From Actinomycetota bacterium (lineage in GTDB: Bacteria > Actinomycetota > Coriobacteriia > Anaerosomatales > PHET01): a stretch of 43,530 bases of DNA. Under the pieces are notes generated by a model. That model did not search any database, had not been told where the DNA came from, and worked only from the letters and a program-made list of their open reading frames with translations. This document shows, one piece after another, positions 1-8,596 of this stretch. The stretch lies in assembly GCA_029265315.1 (NCBI GenBank), contig JAJUJM010000006.1:1-43530 (forward strand). Direction: 5' to 3'. Position numbers and translations under genes: made by a program. Numbering within the stretch: the stretch's first letter is position 1; every line of letters starts with the position of its first letter.

Positions 1-107
1 CGGATGTCTTCGATGTTGGCGTCCGAGTCGGCGAGCACTCGTGAGACCGCGGCCACGATTCCGACACGGTCTTCCCCGAGCACTGACAGGATCGCAGGTG
101 TGCGCAT
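1..107 (-). CDS. ACT-domain protein, N-terminal part (cut by window edge)
   Basis: Only the first 35 or so residues are inside the window. They read as a typical first strand and helix of an ACT domain, with an ...SVLGEDRVGIVAAVSRVLAD segment like that of the UPF0237 family of small (about 90 residue) ACT proteins, thought to bind amino acids or act as regulators. The ATG at 105-107 is preceded by a good GAGGAG ribosome site at the right spacing. In related genomes this protein is usually followed by a UPF0210 (PFL-like) gene, which would lie beyond the left edge; that is inference. It is transcribed away from the DUF951 gene at 217. Confidence 0.75.
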   Translation of the reverse strand, partial: MRTPAILSVLGEDRVGIVAAVSRVLADSDANIEDI

Positions 108-153
108 GGCGGCTCCTCAAGCGATGCGAAACGGTGCGCAGACGTGCGCGCAG

Positions 154-159
154 TATACT
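154..159 (+). promoter_or_regulatory. TATACT -10-like box upstream of the DUF951 gene
   Basis: A TATACT hexamer lies 58 bases before the GTG start at 217. The same hexamer is found at 1694 (ATPase operon) and 10927 (small lipoprotein). No convincing -35 box is visible; a GTGCGCA-rich stretch precedes it. Confidence 0.35.
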
Positions 160-216
160 CGCTTTGTACCGCAGTACCGTACACTTCGGGCGCCTGAGCC
201 GAAGTGAGGAGCATCC

Positions 217-435
217 GTGGCGGTCCCCATCACGCCCATACGCGTCGGAGACGTCGTCCGGCTCAAGAAGCCGCACCCCTGCGGGGCCAACGAGTGGGAG
301 ATCGCGCGGGTCGGTGCGGACGTCCGTATCGTGTGTCGGGGCTGCGGGCGGTCCGTGATGCTTGAGCGCTACGAGTTCGACCGGCGCTTCAGGGGATTCA
401 TCGAGCGGACACAGGAACGGCCGACGAACGAGTGA
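217..435 (+). CDS. DUF951 family protein
   Basis: A 72-residue protein with the signature of DUF951: an N-terminal VGDVVRLKKPHPCGANEWEI segment, then a C-x-x-C pair (CRGCG) and a basic tail. It is a small single-domain protein of unknown role, common in Gram-positive bacteria, often near chromosome partition or GTPase genes. The length matches the family. The start is GTG at 217 with a GTGAGGA ribosome site. The 3' end overlaps the end of the convergent gene at 398-1603 by 38 bases, so the two transcripts would be complementary at their ends. Confidence 0.85.
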   Translation: MAVPITPIRVGDVVRLKKPHPCGANEWEIARVGADVRIVCRGCGRSVMLERYEFDRRFRGFIERTQERPTNE

Positions 436-1603
436 TCCGGGGCACGGACTTCGGATCGATGGCGCCCTCGAGTCCCTTGTAGTCCGGGTGGCGGATGTCG
501 TTCATCTGGATGTGCACGTGGTCTCCGGCTTCCCCAGTGTAGTCGGCCAGCTGCATCTTCTCGCGGTCCGAGAGAAGCCTGACCGCCGCGATTCGTGTGA
601 CGCCTGAGGCGACGCGGTCACCGACCGACACGCTCAGGTCGTCCACGTGGATGAGGACGCAGTCGACGTGATTCGCATCGTCGGGTCTGATGTGGACCTC
701 GAAGTCGTCGTACTTGCCGTAGAGCTTGTAGCGCTTGACCTTGACCACGACGCCGCTCACCGGGGCGAGCACGTCAGAGCCCGCTTTGGCTCCGACATCG
801 GCTGCGCTGTCGGGCGCGCCGGGCCGGCTGCGCCACATGACGAGCGCGCGCCCGGTGAGGACCGCGTCCTCGCCTGATTGCTGCTTGGCCAGGTCCCGCC
901 CAGTGCCGCCGTTCCTCTTGGCTTTGCCCATGTTCGCCTTCGGCAGCGCCATACGCATATGCAGCGCGTATGCGTATGACGCCTGGTGGAACCCGAGTTC
1001 GGTCAGGTCCTCGAGGCGCACCGGTAGACGGATCTTGAGCGATCCCAAGGTGGCGATGATCGGTGTCGGGTCCGGTCGGGCCATCGAGGCGGTCTTGATG
1101 GAAGGCAGGCCGGGAACGCCTGCGCCCCCCCTCGTCCACGAGGGCATCGCGGGCGAGGTGCGCGTATCGGAGACGACCAGTGATGTGTTCGGTCCGATGG
1201 CGTCCGCCGACATCGATGCAGCCTTGCGGTCTGAGGTCTGGCGCCAGCCGATGACGAGAAGAGCGATGCCGATGAGCGCGGCGACGGCGATAGCGGTGCG
1301 CTGGCGGCGTTCGCGTTCCCGACGGCGCGCCTCACGAGCCAGCCGACCTTGCAGCGCCAAGCCGGTATCGCGTGCAGAGGGTAGCGAGCGAACCGCAGCG
1401 CGCCGGCCCTCCGTATCGCGCGAATGGGGTGCGCGCGGGTCGTCCACGGGGTAGCGCACCACATCGCTGCGGATGGAGCGCACCTCCCCGTCGCGCCGCG
1501 ATCCGGGACGGGCTCTGCGAGCGGACCTTGTCATGGTGACAGCGTAGCGGGGTCGCCGACGATTCGCATCCCCGCCCGTCAGGCCATACGGTGCGCGCTG
1601 CAT
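398..1603 (-). CDS. Membrane-anchored protein with degenerate M23 (LytM-like) domain
   Basis: About 400 residues: an Arg-rich cytoplasmic N-terminus, one transmembrane helix near residues 105-122, a linker, and a C-terminal domain with the strand pattern of the M23/LytM peptidase fold (LAPVSGVVVKVK, then LIHVDDLSVSVGDRVASG, then GDHVHIQM). The last motif corresponds to the H-x-H zinc site of M23 enzymes and the middle one to the YxHLS...VGDxV strand. The first H-x3-D zinc pair cannot be found, so it may not be an active endopeptidase. Two starts are possible: ATG at 1603 behind an AGAGGAC ribosome site (chosen), or ATG at 1534 without one. Its role is probably in the cell envelope; this is inference. 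Confidence 0.6.
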   Translation of the reverse strand: MQRAPYGLTGGDANRRRPRYAVTMTRSARRARPGSRRDGEVRSIRSDVVRYPVDDPRAPHSRDTEGRRAAVRSLPSARDTGLALQGRLAREARRRERERRQRTAIAVAALIGIALLVIGWRQTSDRKAASMSADAIGPNTSLVVSDTRTSPAMPSWTRGGAGVPGLPSIKTASMARPDPTPIIATLGSLKIRLPVRLEDLTELGFHQASYAYALHMRMALPKANMGKAKRNGGTGRDLAKQQSGEDAVLTGRALVMWRSRPGAPDSAADVGAKAGSDVLAPVSGVVVKVKRYKLYGKYDDFEVHIRPDDANHVDCVLIHVDDLSVSVGDRVASGVTRIAAVRLLSDREKMQLADYTGEAGDHVHIQMNDIRHPDYKGLEGAIDPKSVPRITRSSAVPVSAR

Positions 1604-1626
1604 GAGTCCTCTGGCGAGCGAGATGT

Positions 1627-1699
1627 GGTGCGCACGGGGTGCGTGGTCGGAACGTGTGCGGTGCGCACGGGGTGACGCACCGGCGTTGAACGCTATACT
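1627..1699 (+). promoter_or_regulatory. Duplicated 15-bp element and TATACT box before the V-ATPase operon
   Basis: The 15-mer GGTGCGCACGGGGTG occurs at 1627-1641 and again at 1660-1674, 33 bases apart (about three helical turns). Each copy contains the palindrome GTGCGCAC. A TATACT box follows at 1694-1699, so the second copy lies where the -35 region would be. The arrangement suits a dimeric activator or repressor binding tandem sites; the regulator is unknown. Confidence 0.45.
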
Positions 1700-1758
1700 A
1701 TCGCGCGGTGCCGAAGGCCGCGTGCGGCCGGGTGGCGTCCTTCAGGTCAGGGGTGGGA

Positions 1759-2064
1759 ATGCAGAAGCTCGAAGAGATACTTCACGCCGAGGAGCGTGCC
1801 CGGCATGTGCTGAGCGAGGCACGGGAGCGCGCCGCCTCTCTGTCCGCCGAATCCGACGCAGCCGCACGCAAGGAGGCGGAGCGCATCGTCTCGACGGCGC
1901 GCGAGGAGGCAGAGCGCGACAGGGCGGCGGTCCTCGCCCAGGCCGATGAACGCGCCGCACAGATCGCTGCGAGCGCGGCCGATGAGCTCAAGAGCTCGCT
2001 TGATACGGCCCGCGACCGCTTGGCGGAAGTGGTGGCCAGGGTGACACGGGAGCTGGTGGGCTAG
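1759..2064 (+). CDS. ntpF: V/A-type ATPase subunit H (G-type stalk)
   Basis: 101 residues, almost entirely an Ala/Glu/Arg-rich coiled coil, as expected for the peripheral-stalk subunit G/H that pairs with subunit E to form the stator. It stands first in the operon, as ntpF does in the Enterococcus ntp operon. The ATG at 1759 has a purine-rich AGGGGTGGGA site just before it; an upstream in-frame start at 1708 would add a sequence that does not look like this family. It ends 4 bases before subunit I. The family assignment rests on position and coiled-coil character more than on motifs, since this subunit is poorly conserved. Confidence 0.8.
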   Translation: MQKLEEILHAEERARHVLSEARERAASLSAESDAAARKEAERIVSTAREEAERDRAAVLAQADERAAQIAASAADELKSSLDTARDRLAEVVARVTRELVG

Positions 2065-2068
2065 GCCG

Positions 2069-4264
2069 ATGGCCGTCGCACCCATGCTCAAGACGACCGT
2101 TCTGGGCCACCGCCCGGCGATGGACCGTGTGCTCGGCGCGCTGCAGCGCGCCGGGGTGCTCGATATCGTCGCGTCCGACCTCGACCTTCAGTCCGAGGAG
2201 ATCGGTCCCGAGGACGAACGCCGTCTGCACGTCGAGGAGCGTCTCGCCGACGCGATCTTCGTGCGGGACTTTCTGGCTCGCTTCCACGTCTCAGAGGCGC
2301 CGCTCTCGACGTTCGTGTCGGAGAAGGTCCACCTGGCCCCTGAGCAGTTCCATGATATGGAGTTCGATGCGCACGCCAAGCGGCTGTATCGCGAGTGCGT
2401 GGGCCTGTCCGACCGTCTCGCCTCCGGCGAGCGGGAGCGTGAGCGGCTGCACGCGCTCATCAAGGACCTCGAGCCGTGGGCGGGCCTCCGGCTTCAGATA
2501 GGGCAGTGGACGGGTACGGAGCACACGGTCATGCTCACCGGGACCGTGCCGGCGGCACTGGCGTCCGACATCCGGGCACGCCTGCGAGAGCAGGTCTGTG
2601 AGGTGACCGTCGAAGAGCTCGGGCCGGTCGGCGACCGCCAGGCGTGGGTCGTCATCGCGAGCCGGGATGTCGCGGGAGAGGTCCGTTCCGTGCTTGCCGC
2701 GACGGACTTCACTGAGGTGACCTTCCCCGGGCTCGAGGACTATCCCGCTGAGGAGGCCGAAGCTGCCCGTGACCGGATCGCTGAGCTCGAGGAGGCGGAG
2801 GCCCGAATCCTGGAGAGGGCGACCGAGCTCGCGAGGAAGCACTACCACGAAGCGGTGGCCCTCGTCCAAGTGCTCGAGTCGGCCCGCGACAAGGTGATCG
2901 TACACCGTGATGTCGCAGGCACTGAGCGCGCGTTCGTGATCACGGGATGGGTGGAAGAGCGATTGGCGCCCGAGGTCGAAGCCGCGCTCATGCCGTTCTC
3001 AGACGAGGTCGACGTGACATTCGAGCCGCCGGGCGAGGACGACGAACCTCCGGTGGCCCTCAGGAACCCTGCGTGGCTCAGACCCTTCGAGATCCTCACG
3101 GACCTGTATGGACGTCCTCAGTACCGCGGAATCGATCCGACACCGCTGCTCGCACCCTTCTTCGTGCTGTTCTTCGCACTGTGCATCGGAGATGTGGGCT
3201 ATGGCGCGATGCTCATCGTTGGCGCATGGCTCATCAAACATCGGCTTGATGTGACCGACGGCGTGCGACGCTTCATGGACCTCCTCATGATCGGTGGAGC
3301 TGCGTCAATGGTCGTCGGGGTCCTTCTCGGCAGCTACCTCGCGCTACCTGTCGAGTCGTTGCCCGAGCCGCTTCAGGCGATGCAGGTCCTCGATCCCATC
3401 GCAGACATCCAGCGGTTCCTCCTTGTCGCTCTGGTGATAGGGCTCGTCCAGGTCTTCTTCGGGGTGTTCGTCGCGGCGTGGTCCGCGTTTCGCCGCGGCG
3501 ACGCGGAATCAGCCATCTTCGACCAGCTCGCGATCGTCTTCCTCTTCGCCATGCTGGGAGTCACTGCCGTCGCGGGGGCCGCGGGCGAGGGCGGCCTCGT
3601 CAGGGCATCGCTTGTGGCGGGGCTCGTCGGCGCGATGGCGATGCAGGGGCGGGCCGTCCAGCTCGCCTTGCGAACGGACGGCGTCGCGTCGTGGGACAGG
3701 CTCTTCGGGCTCGTGTGGGCGGCCGCTTTCATCGGCGGGGTCGCCACGTACGCTCTCACGGGGCGGATCGTCGCCGTCTGGATCGCACTGGGAGTGTCCG
3801 GCGTGGGACTCATCGCATCGCGATCGGTGCGTCGGGGGGTCGTCGGGGTGCTGTCCGGCGCCTACAACGTCTACGGTCTGACCGGATTCGTCGGCGACGT
3901 GCTCTCGTATCTCCGCTTGCCTGCGCTGGGTCTGTCGGGCACGCTCGTCGGCAGCGTCTTCAACATCCTGACCGAGCTCGTGTGGTCGGGTGCGGCCCCG
4001 ATGTTCTCGCGAGGAGGACTCTCGCTCGTGTGGGGAGCGCTCATAGCTCTGCTGGCGGTGGCGATCTTCGCCGTGGGGCATGTGTTCAACGTCGTGATCA
4101 ATCTCTTGGGCGCGTTCGTGCACCCCACGCGCCTGCAGTTCGTGGAGTTCTTCAGCAAGTTCTACGAGGCGGGAGGCCGGCCGTTCGCGCCGTTCCGCTT
4201 CCGGACAGACGGGATAGTGTTGGATGCCGGCGTGGCCGGCGAGGAGGGAGGAAGGGTCTCGTGA
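2069..4264 (+). CDS. ntpI: V/A-type ATPase subunit I (a-type membrane stator)
   Basis: 731 residues. Residues 1 to about 350 form the cytoplasmic part with long coiled-coil helices (Glu/Arg-rich around 90-140 and 225-260). The rest is hydrophobic with seven or eight membrane helices. Near the end the segment GDVLSYLRLPALGLSG carries the conserved Arg that faces the rotor carboxylate and is essential for ion passage in subunit a/I. The protein couples ion flow to rotation and anchors the E/H stalks. It overlaps the next gene by 4 bases (GTGA). Its length is slightly above the 650-700 usual for bacterial members. Confidence 0.93.
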   Translation: MAVAPMLKTTVLGHRPAMDRVLGALQRAGVLDIVASDLDLQSEEIGPEDERRLHVEERLADAIFVRDFLARFHVSEAPLSTFVSEKVHLAPEQFHDMEFDAHAKRLYRECVGLSDRLASGERERERLHALIKDLEPWAGLRLQIGQWTGTEHTVMLTGTVPAALASDIRARLREQVCEVTVEELGPVGDRQAWVVIASRDVAGEVRSVLAATDFTEVTFPGLEDYPAEEAEAARDRIAELEEAEARILERATELARKHYHEAVALVQVLESARDKVIVHRDVAGTERAFVITGWVEERLAPEVEAALMPFSDEVDVTFEPPGEDDEPPVALRNPAWLRPFEILTDLYGRPQYRGIDPTPLLAPFFVLFFALCIGDVGYGAMLIVGAWLIKHRLDVTDGVRRFMDLLMIGGAASMVVGVLLGSYLALPVESLPEPLQAMQVLDPIADIQRFLLVALVIGLVQVFFGVFVAAWSAFRRGDAESAIFDQLAIVFLFAMLGVTAVAGAAGEGGLVRASLVAGLVGAMAMQGRAVQLALRTDGVASWDRLFGLVWAAAFIGGVATYALTGRIVAVWIALGVSGVGLIASRSVRRGVVGVLSGAYNVYGLTGFVGDVLSYLRLPALGLSGTLVGSVFNILTELVWSGAAPMFSRGGLSLVWGALIALLAVAIFAVGHVFNVVINLLGAFVHPTRLQFVEFFSKFYEAGGRPFAPFRFRTDGIVLDAGVAGEEGGRVS

Positions 4265-4755
4265 GCGAAACCTTTCTCGGAATGGCTGGAACACAGTGGG
4301 CCCTGCTCGGCGCCGGCGTCGCCGCGATCCTGGCGGGCGTGGGCTCCGCGATCGGCATCACCGCCGCATCGTCGCTGATCTCGGGCGTCCTGTCGGAAGA
4401 CGACACGAAGTTCGGTCAGTTGCTGCCGCTCGCCGCCATGCCGGGCACGCAGGGCATCTACGGCTTCATCGTCGCGGTGCTCGTCATGGTCTTCTTCGAC
4501 CTGCTCGGCGGCAACGTCAAGCTGACCACCGAAGCGGGCGTCGCGATCTTCATGGCGTGTCTCCCGACCGGCTTTCTGGGTCTGGTGACCGCGATCTACC
4601 AGGGTCGCACCGCGGCCGCGTCAGCGGGGATCGTGGCCGCCGGCAAGCGGGCGCCGGCGCTCGTGTTCCCTGCGCTCGTCGAGACGTACGCGATCTTCGC
4701 CCTCATCGTCACGATACTGATGCTGCTGGGGCTTCAGCAGGGCTTCGCGGGTTAG
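4261..4755 (+). CDS. ntpK: V/A-type ATPase subunit K (rotor ring proteolipid)
   Basis: 164 residues with four membrane helices as two homologous hairpins, the double-hairpin form seen in Enterococcus NtpK. The ion site can be read directly: PGTQGIYG in the first hairpin (Thr63, Gln64), YQGR (Gln114) and LVETYAI in the last helix (Glu141). In NtpK the equivalents Thr64, Gln65, Gln110 and Glu139 bind sodium, so a sodium-coupled ring is suggested; proton use is not excluded. Start is GTG at 4261, overlapping the stop of subunit I; the open frame continues far upstream inside ntpI but that part is not coding. Confidence 0.94.
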   Translation: MSETFLGMAGTQWALLGAGVAAILAGVGSAIGITAASSLISGVLSEDDTKFGQLLPLAAMPGTQGIYGFIVAVLVMVFFDLLGGNVKLTTEAGVAIFMACLPTGFLGLVTAIYQGRTAAASAGIVAAGKRAPALVFPALVETYAIFALIVTILMLLGLQQGFAG

Positions 4756-4764
4756 GTCGCCGTA

Positions 4765-5355
4765 GTGGCACTCGCTGACATCATCAACCGCATCGAAGGC
4801 GACGCCGAGCGAGAGGCGCATCGCGTCGTCCGCGATGCCGAGGAGCTGTCCGCGCGACGCGCGAGCGAGACGCTCGAACGTGCGCGTGCGCAAGCGGAGC
4901 GGACACGTGAGCGCATCCGGCGTGAGACCGAGGTGGAGGCGGCCACACGGGTGGCTGCCGCACGCTTGGCGGCGCGTGACGAAGCGCTCAGAGAGCGCCG
5001 GGCACTCGTGGAGGAAGCACTTGCGGCTGTGGTCACCTCGCTGGAGGCGTTGCCAGACGAGGAATTCGCTCGCTTCCTCGCCGCGGCGATCGCAAGAGAG
5101 GCGCGCAGCGGGGATGTCGTCTCGCTCGCTCCCGCGGACCAGTCTCTTCGCGAGACGATCCGGGGCATCGTCGAAAAGAGCGCGCCCGGTCTTGAGCTGG
5201 AGTGGTCCGAAAAGCCCGCTCCCCTGGAGCGTGGTGCGCTCGTGACCGGCGGTCGCACGCGCGCCGAGATCACTGCGCGCGCGCTCGTGGACGCGTGCCG
5301 CGGAGACCTCGAAGTCACCGTCGCGTCTTCGCTCTTCGGTTCTGGGAGGGCATGA
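4765..5355 (+). CDS. ntpE: V/A-type ATPase subunit E (peripheral stalk)
   Basis: 196 residues. The first 90 or so are a highly charged helix (Glu/Arg/Ala) that would coil with subunit H; the C-terminal half is a globular alpha/beta domain with the family's ...ALVTGGRTRAEI segment, which binds the outside of subunit B. Start is GTG at 4765, 9 bases after ntpK. Length agrees with bacterial and archaeal E subunits (about 190-200). Confidence 0.9.
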   Translation: MALADIINRIEGDAEREAHRVVRDAEELSARRASETLERARAQAERTRERIRRETEVEAATRVAAARLAARDEALRERRALVEEALAAVVTSLEALPDEEFARFLAAAIAREARSGDVVSLAPADQSLRETIRGIVEKSAPGLELEWSEKPAPLERGALVTGGRTRAEITARALVDACRGDLEVTVASSLFGSGRA

Positions 5356-5361
5356 GGCGGC

Positions 5362-6372
5362 ATGTCGGTCATCTTCGACGAGTATCGCGCTACGCGCGAC
5401 GGGCTGCGTTACGGCTTCGCCGTGGGCAAGGTGCGTGTGCTCGAGACGCGTCTGCTCGACCGGTCGGCACTTGAGCGTCTCGTGGACGCGAGCAGCTTCG
5501 CCGAGCAGAAGCGGATTCTGTCAGAGGGGCCGTACGGCCGTTTCCTGGAGGGCGCGGAGACACCGGCTGAAGTCGAGACGGCGCTGGATGCCGCGTTGGA
5601 TTCGGCGTATGGCTTCCTGGACGAGGCCGGACTGCCTCCTGCGGTGGTGCGCTTCTTCCGGTTGCGTTTCGACTACGCGAACCTGAAGGCGGCGTTGAAG
5701 GCCTCGGTGGTGGGGGTCTCGCTCGACGGTCTCATGGTGGCGCACGGCACGGTGCCGATCGAGGCGTTCTCCGGCCCGCTGGAGCGTCTGCCGGGGGCGT
5801 TGGGGCGTGTGGCGGCCGAGTCGCTGGCAGCCACTCGCGAGACGGACGAGTCCTCCCTCATGGAGATCGACTCGGTGGTGGACCGCGCGATGTTCGCTGC
5901 GTTGCGCGAACAGGCCGAAGAGGCGGGCAGTCCGTTCCTTGTCGAGATCACGCGGCTGCTCGTCGATCTCGGCAACCTCAAGACGGTCGTTCGCGCACTC
6001 GCGGCGGGCATTCCTGCGCAGCGCGTTGAGACAGAGCTCTTGATCGACGGCGGCACCGTCGCACTCGTGGACCTCGCACGTATCGTACGCATGCCGACGC
6101 CAGAGGCCCACGCGGCACTGGAGCGACGGTTCCGGCTCAAGGGCTCGCCGCTCACGAGTGATGAAGCGCCGGACCTCGATGTGATCGCCGACAATGCGCT
6201 CGTCGCCGCGGTGCGAAAGGGTCGCCGCCCCGAGCCCGGCGCTGAGGACGTCATAGCCTACGTGCTCGCCAGGGAAGCGGAAGCCCAGGTGTTGCGTGTG
6301 GCGTTGCTCGGCAAGATGGCGGGACTCGATTCGGCCGCGCTGCACCGTCGCATGCGCGCATCGTTCAGGTAG
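5362..6372 (+). CDS. ntpC: V/A-type ATPase subunit C (central socket)
   Basis: 336 residues, all helical, the C/d-type subunit that seats the central shaft on the K ring. The N-terminus (YRATRDGLRYGFAVGKVRVLETRLL) and the repeated ...FRLRFDYANLKAALKA and LVDLGNLKTVVRALAAG segments are characteristic: the family has internal repeats around N-L-K. It begins 6 bases after ntpE and ends 8 bases before subunit F. Confidence 0.92.
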   Translation: MSVIFDEYRATRDGLRYGFAVGKVRVLETRLLDRSALERLVDASSFAEQKRILSEGPYGRFLEGAETPAEVETALDAALDSAYGFLDEAGLPPAVVRFFRLRFDYANLKAALKASVVGVSLDGLMVAHGTVPIEAFSGPLERLPGALGRVAAESLAATRETDESSLMEIDSVVDRAMFAALREQAEEAGSPFLVEITRLLVDLGNLKTVVRALAAGIPAQRVETELLIDGGTVALVDLARIVRMPTPEAHAALERRFRLKGSPLTSDEAPDLDVIADNALVAAVRKGRRPEPGAEDVIAYVLAREAEAQVLRVALLGKMAGLDSAALHRRMRASFR

Positions 6373-6380
6373 GGAGGCTC

Positions 6381-6707
6381 GTGGCTGGCATCGCGATCAT
6401 CGGGGACGCCGTGAGCGTGGCCGGGTTCCGCCCGCTGGGGGTCGCCGCCTACGCCGTCGACCGTCCCGAGGATGCACGGGCCCTGTGGCCGACCGTGCTC
6501 GACGCTGCACCGGCTGTGGTCTTCGTCACGGAGCCCGTATATGCGGCCATCCCGGACCTGATCGCGGCCACCGCCGACTCGCCGGTGCCGGCCGTCACGG
6601 TCATCCCGGGAGCCGGAAGTACCGGCGGAGTCGGTTCAGAGAAGCTGGAGCGCGCCATCGAACGCGCGCTGGGAACGAAGATGCCCGTTCGAGAAGAGGA
6701 CGTCTGA
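6381..6707 (+). CDS. ntpG: V/A-type ATPase subunit F (central shaft)
   Basis: 108 residues with a small Rossmann-like fold: N-terminal IAIIGDAVSVAGFRPLGV, then VVFVTEPVYAAIPDLI, a proline-rich VTVIPG strand and a C-terminal helix with the ...GSEKLERAIERALG segment. This is the F (NtpG) subunit, which binds subunit D in the rotating shaft and can regulate activity. Start GTG at 6381 follows GGGAGGCTC. It ends one base before the start of subunit A. Confidence 0.92.
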   Translation: MAGIAIIGDAVSVAGFRPLGVAAYAVDRPEDARALWPTVLDAAPAVVFVTEPVYAAIPDLIAATADSPVPAVTVIPGAGSTGGVGSEKLERAIERALGTKMPVREEDV

Positions 6708-6708
6708 A

Positions 6709-8595
6709 GTGGAGCAGGGTTCGATTCTGAAGGTCGCGGGACCGCTCGTCGTGGCGACGGGGCTGGGAAGCGCGAAGATGTTCGACCTCGTGCGCGTGGG
6801 CGCAGAAGGGCTCATGGGCGAGATCATCGAGATGCGCGGGGACCGTGCATCGATCCAGGTCTACGAGGAGACCGAGGGTCTGGGCCCCGGAGACCCGGTC
6901 GTCCCCACGGGCGCGCCTCTGTCGGTCGAGTTGGGGCCGGGTATGCTGGGCGCGGTCTATGACGGCGTGCAGCGTCCCCTCGACGCGCTTGAGGCGCAGG
7001 TGGGTTCCTTCCTCGCGCGAGGCATCGACGCACCCGGCCTCGATCGCGACAAGGTCTGGGAGTTCGCCGCGTGCGCGAAGGCGGGGCAGCGTGTCGAGGC
7101 CGGTTCGATCGTGGGCGTCGTGCAGGAGAACGAGGTCATCGAGCATCGCATCATGGTGCCGCCCGGTGTGGCGGGTGAGCTCGTGGCGATCGAGAGTGGC
7201 TCATTCACCGTCGAGCAACCGGTAGGCCGTGTACGCACCGACGCCGGCGACGAGGTCGACCTGCTCATGATGCAGCGCTGGCCGGTGCGCATCCCGCGCC
7301 CGTACGCGCGCAAGGTCGCCGCGACCGAGCCGCTCGTGACCGGCACACGCGTCATCGACACGTTCTTCCCGCTGGTCAAGGGTGGCGCAGGGTGTATCCC
7401 TGGGCCGTTCGGCGCGGGCAAGACTGTCACGCAGCACCAGGTGGCGAAGTGGTCGAATGCGCAGATCGTCATCTTCATCGGCTGCGGTGAGCGCGGTAAC
7501 GAGATGACCGACGTGCTCATGGAGTTCCCGGAGCTCACCGACCCGTACAGCGGCTACCCGCTCATGAAGCGCACGGTGCTCGTCGCGAACACGTCGAACA
7601 TGCCGGTCGCGGCGCGCGAGGCATCCGTCTACACCGGCATAACCATGGCCGAGTACTTCCGCGACATGGGATATGAGGTCGTGCTGCAGGCCGACTCGAC
7701 GAGCCGCTGGGCCGAGGCGATGCGCGAGATCTCCGGCCGCCTCGAGGAGATGCCGGGCGAAGAGGGCTACCCTGCCTATCTGGGCACGCGTCTCGCGGCA
7801 TTCTACGAGCGGGCCGGGAAGGTCGAGTGCCTCGGAGGCCCCACCCGACCGGGCGAGCAGACCGAGGGCGCCGACGCCCCTCACCGTGAGGCCGAGTGCA
7901 CTCCCGCCGCCGCCACGTGCGACCTCCACAAGGCGTGTCGCTACGGCTCCGTCTCGGTGATCGGTTCGGTCTCGCCTCCGGGCGGCGACCTGTCCGAGCC
8001 GGTCGTGCAGAACACCTTGCGCGTCGTGAAGGTCTTCTGGGCGCTGCAGGACACGCTCGCTTTCCAGCGTCACTTCCCGGCCATCGATTGGCTCACGAGC
8101 TACTCGCTCTTCCTCGACAAGGTCACCCCCACGTGGGAGCGCGAGGTATCGCCTCAGTTCCGCGGGCGGCGTGACCGCGCGATGTCGATCCTGCAGCGCG
8201 AGAGCGAGCTCGCTGAGATCGTTCGCCTGGTGGGTCTTGAGGCGCTCAGCCCCGAGGAGCAGATCCTCATGGAGACGGCGAAGTCGCTTCGCGAGGACTT
8301 CCTGCAGCAGAACGCGTTCCGAGACGACGACCAGTTCTCGTCGCTCAAACAGCAGGACGGCCTGCTGCACGTCATCCTGCACTTCCATGAACGTGCGCTG
8401 CTCGCGCAGTCCCAGGGCGCATCGCTCAAGGCCATCTTCGAGTCGCCGGTACGTGAACACATCACGCGCGCGAAGTACGTCGAGGAAGGCTTCGAGGCCG
8501 AGTACGAGCGCATCATGGCTGAGATCGACACGCAGCTCGTAGGCGACATGCCCAACCCCGGGCACTCGCACGAGCACACGGAGGTGGGTTCGTAG
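6709..8595 (+). CDS. ntpA: V/A-type ATPase catalytic subunit A
   Basis: 628 residues. The P-loop GPFGAGKTV is at 232-240, followed by the catalytic [11 protein letters not shown] region, the [19 protein letters not shown] region and the family's extra non-homologous insert before the P-loop. It hydrolyses or makes ATP in the A3B3 head. Start is GTG at 6709 just after ntpG; stop is one base before subunit B. A stretch around 388-405 ([20 protein letters not shown]) replaces the usual shorter loop with an unusual Cys- and Ala-rich insert. Confidence 0.96.
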   Translation: MEQGSILKVAGPLVVATGLGSAKMFDLVRVGAEGLMGEIIEMRGDRASIQVYEETEGLGPGDPVVPTGAPLSVELGPGMLGAVYDGVQRPLDALEAQVGSFLARGIDAPGLDRDKVWEFAACAKAGQRVEAGSIVGVVQENEVIEHRIMVPPGVAGELVAIESGSFTVEQPVGRVRTDAGDEVDLLMMQRWPVRIPRPYARKVAATEPLVTGTRVIDTFFPLVKGGAGCIPGPFGAGKTVTQHQVAKWSNAQIVIFIGCGERGNEMTDVLMEFPELTDPYSGYPLMKRTVLVANTSNMPVAAREASVYTGITMAEYFRDMGYEVVLQADSTSRWAEAMREISGRLEEMPGEEGYPAYLGTRLAAFYERAGKVECLGGPTRPGEQTEGADAPHREAECTPAAATCDLHKACRYGSVSVIGSVSPPGGDLSEPVVQNTLRVVKVFWALQDTLAFQRHFPAIDWLTSYSLFLDKVTPTWEREVSPQFRGRRDRAMSILQRESELAEIVRLVGLEALSPEEQILMETAKSLREDFLQQNAFRDDDQFSSLKQQDGLLHVILHFHERALLAQSQGASLKAIFESPVREHITRAKYVEEGFEAEYERIMAEIDTQLVGDMPNPGHSHEHTEVGS

Positions 8596-8596
8596 C

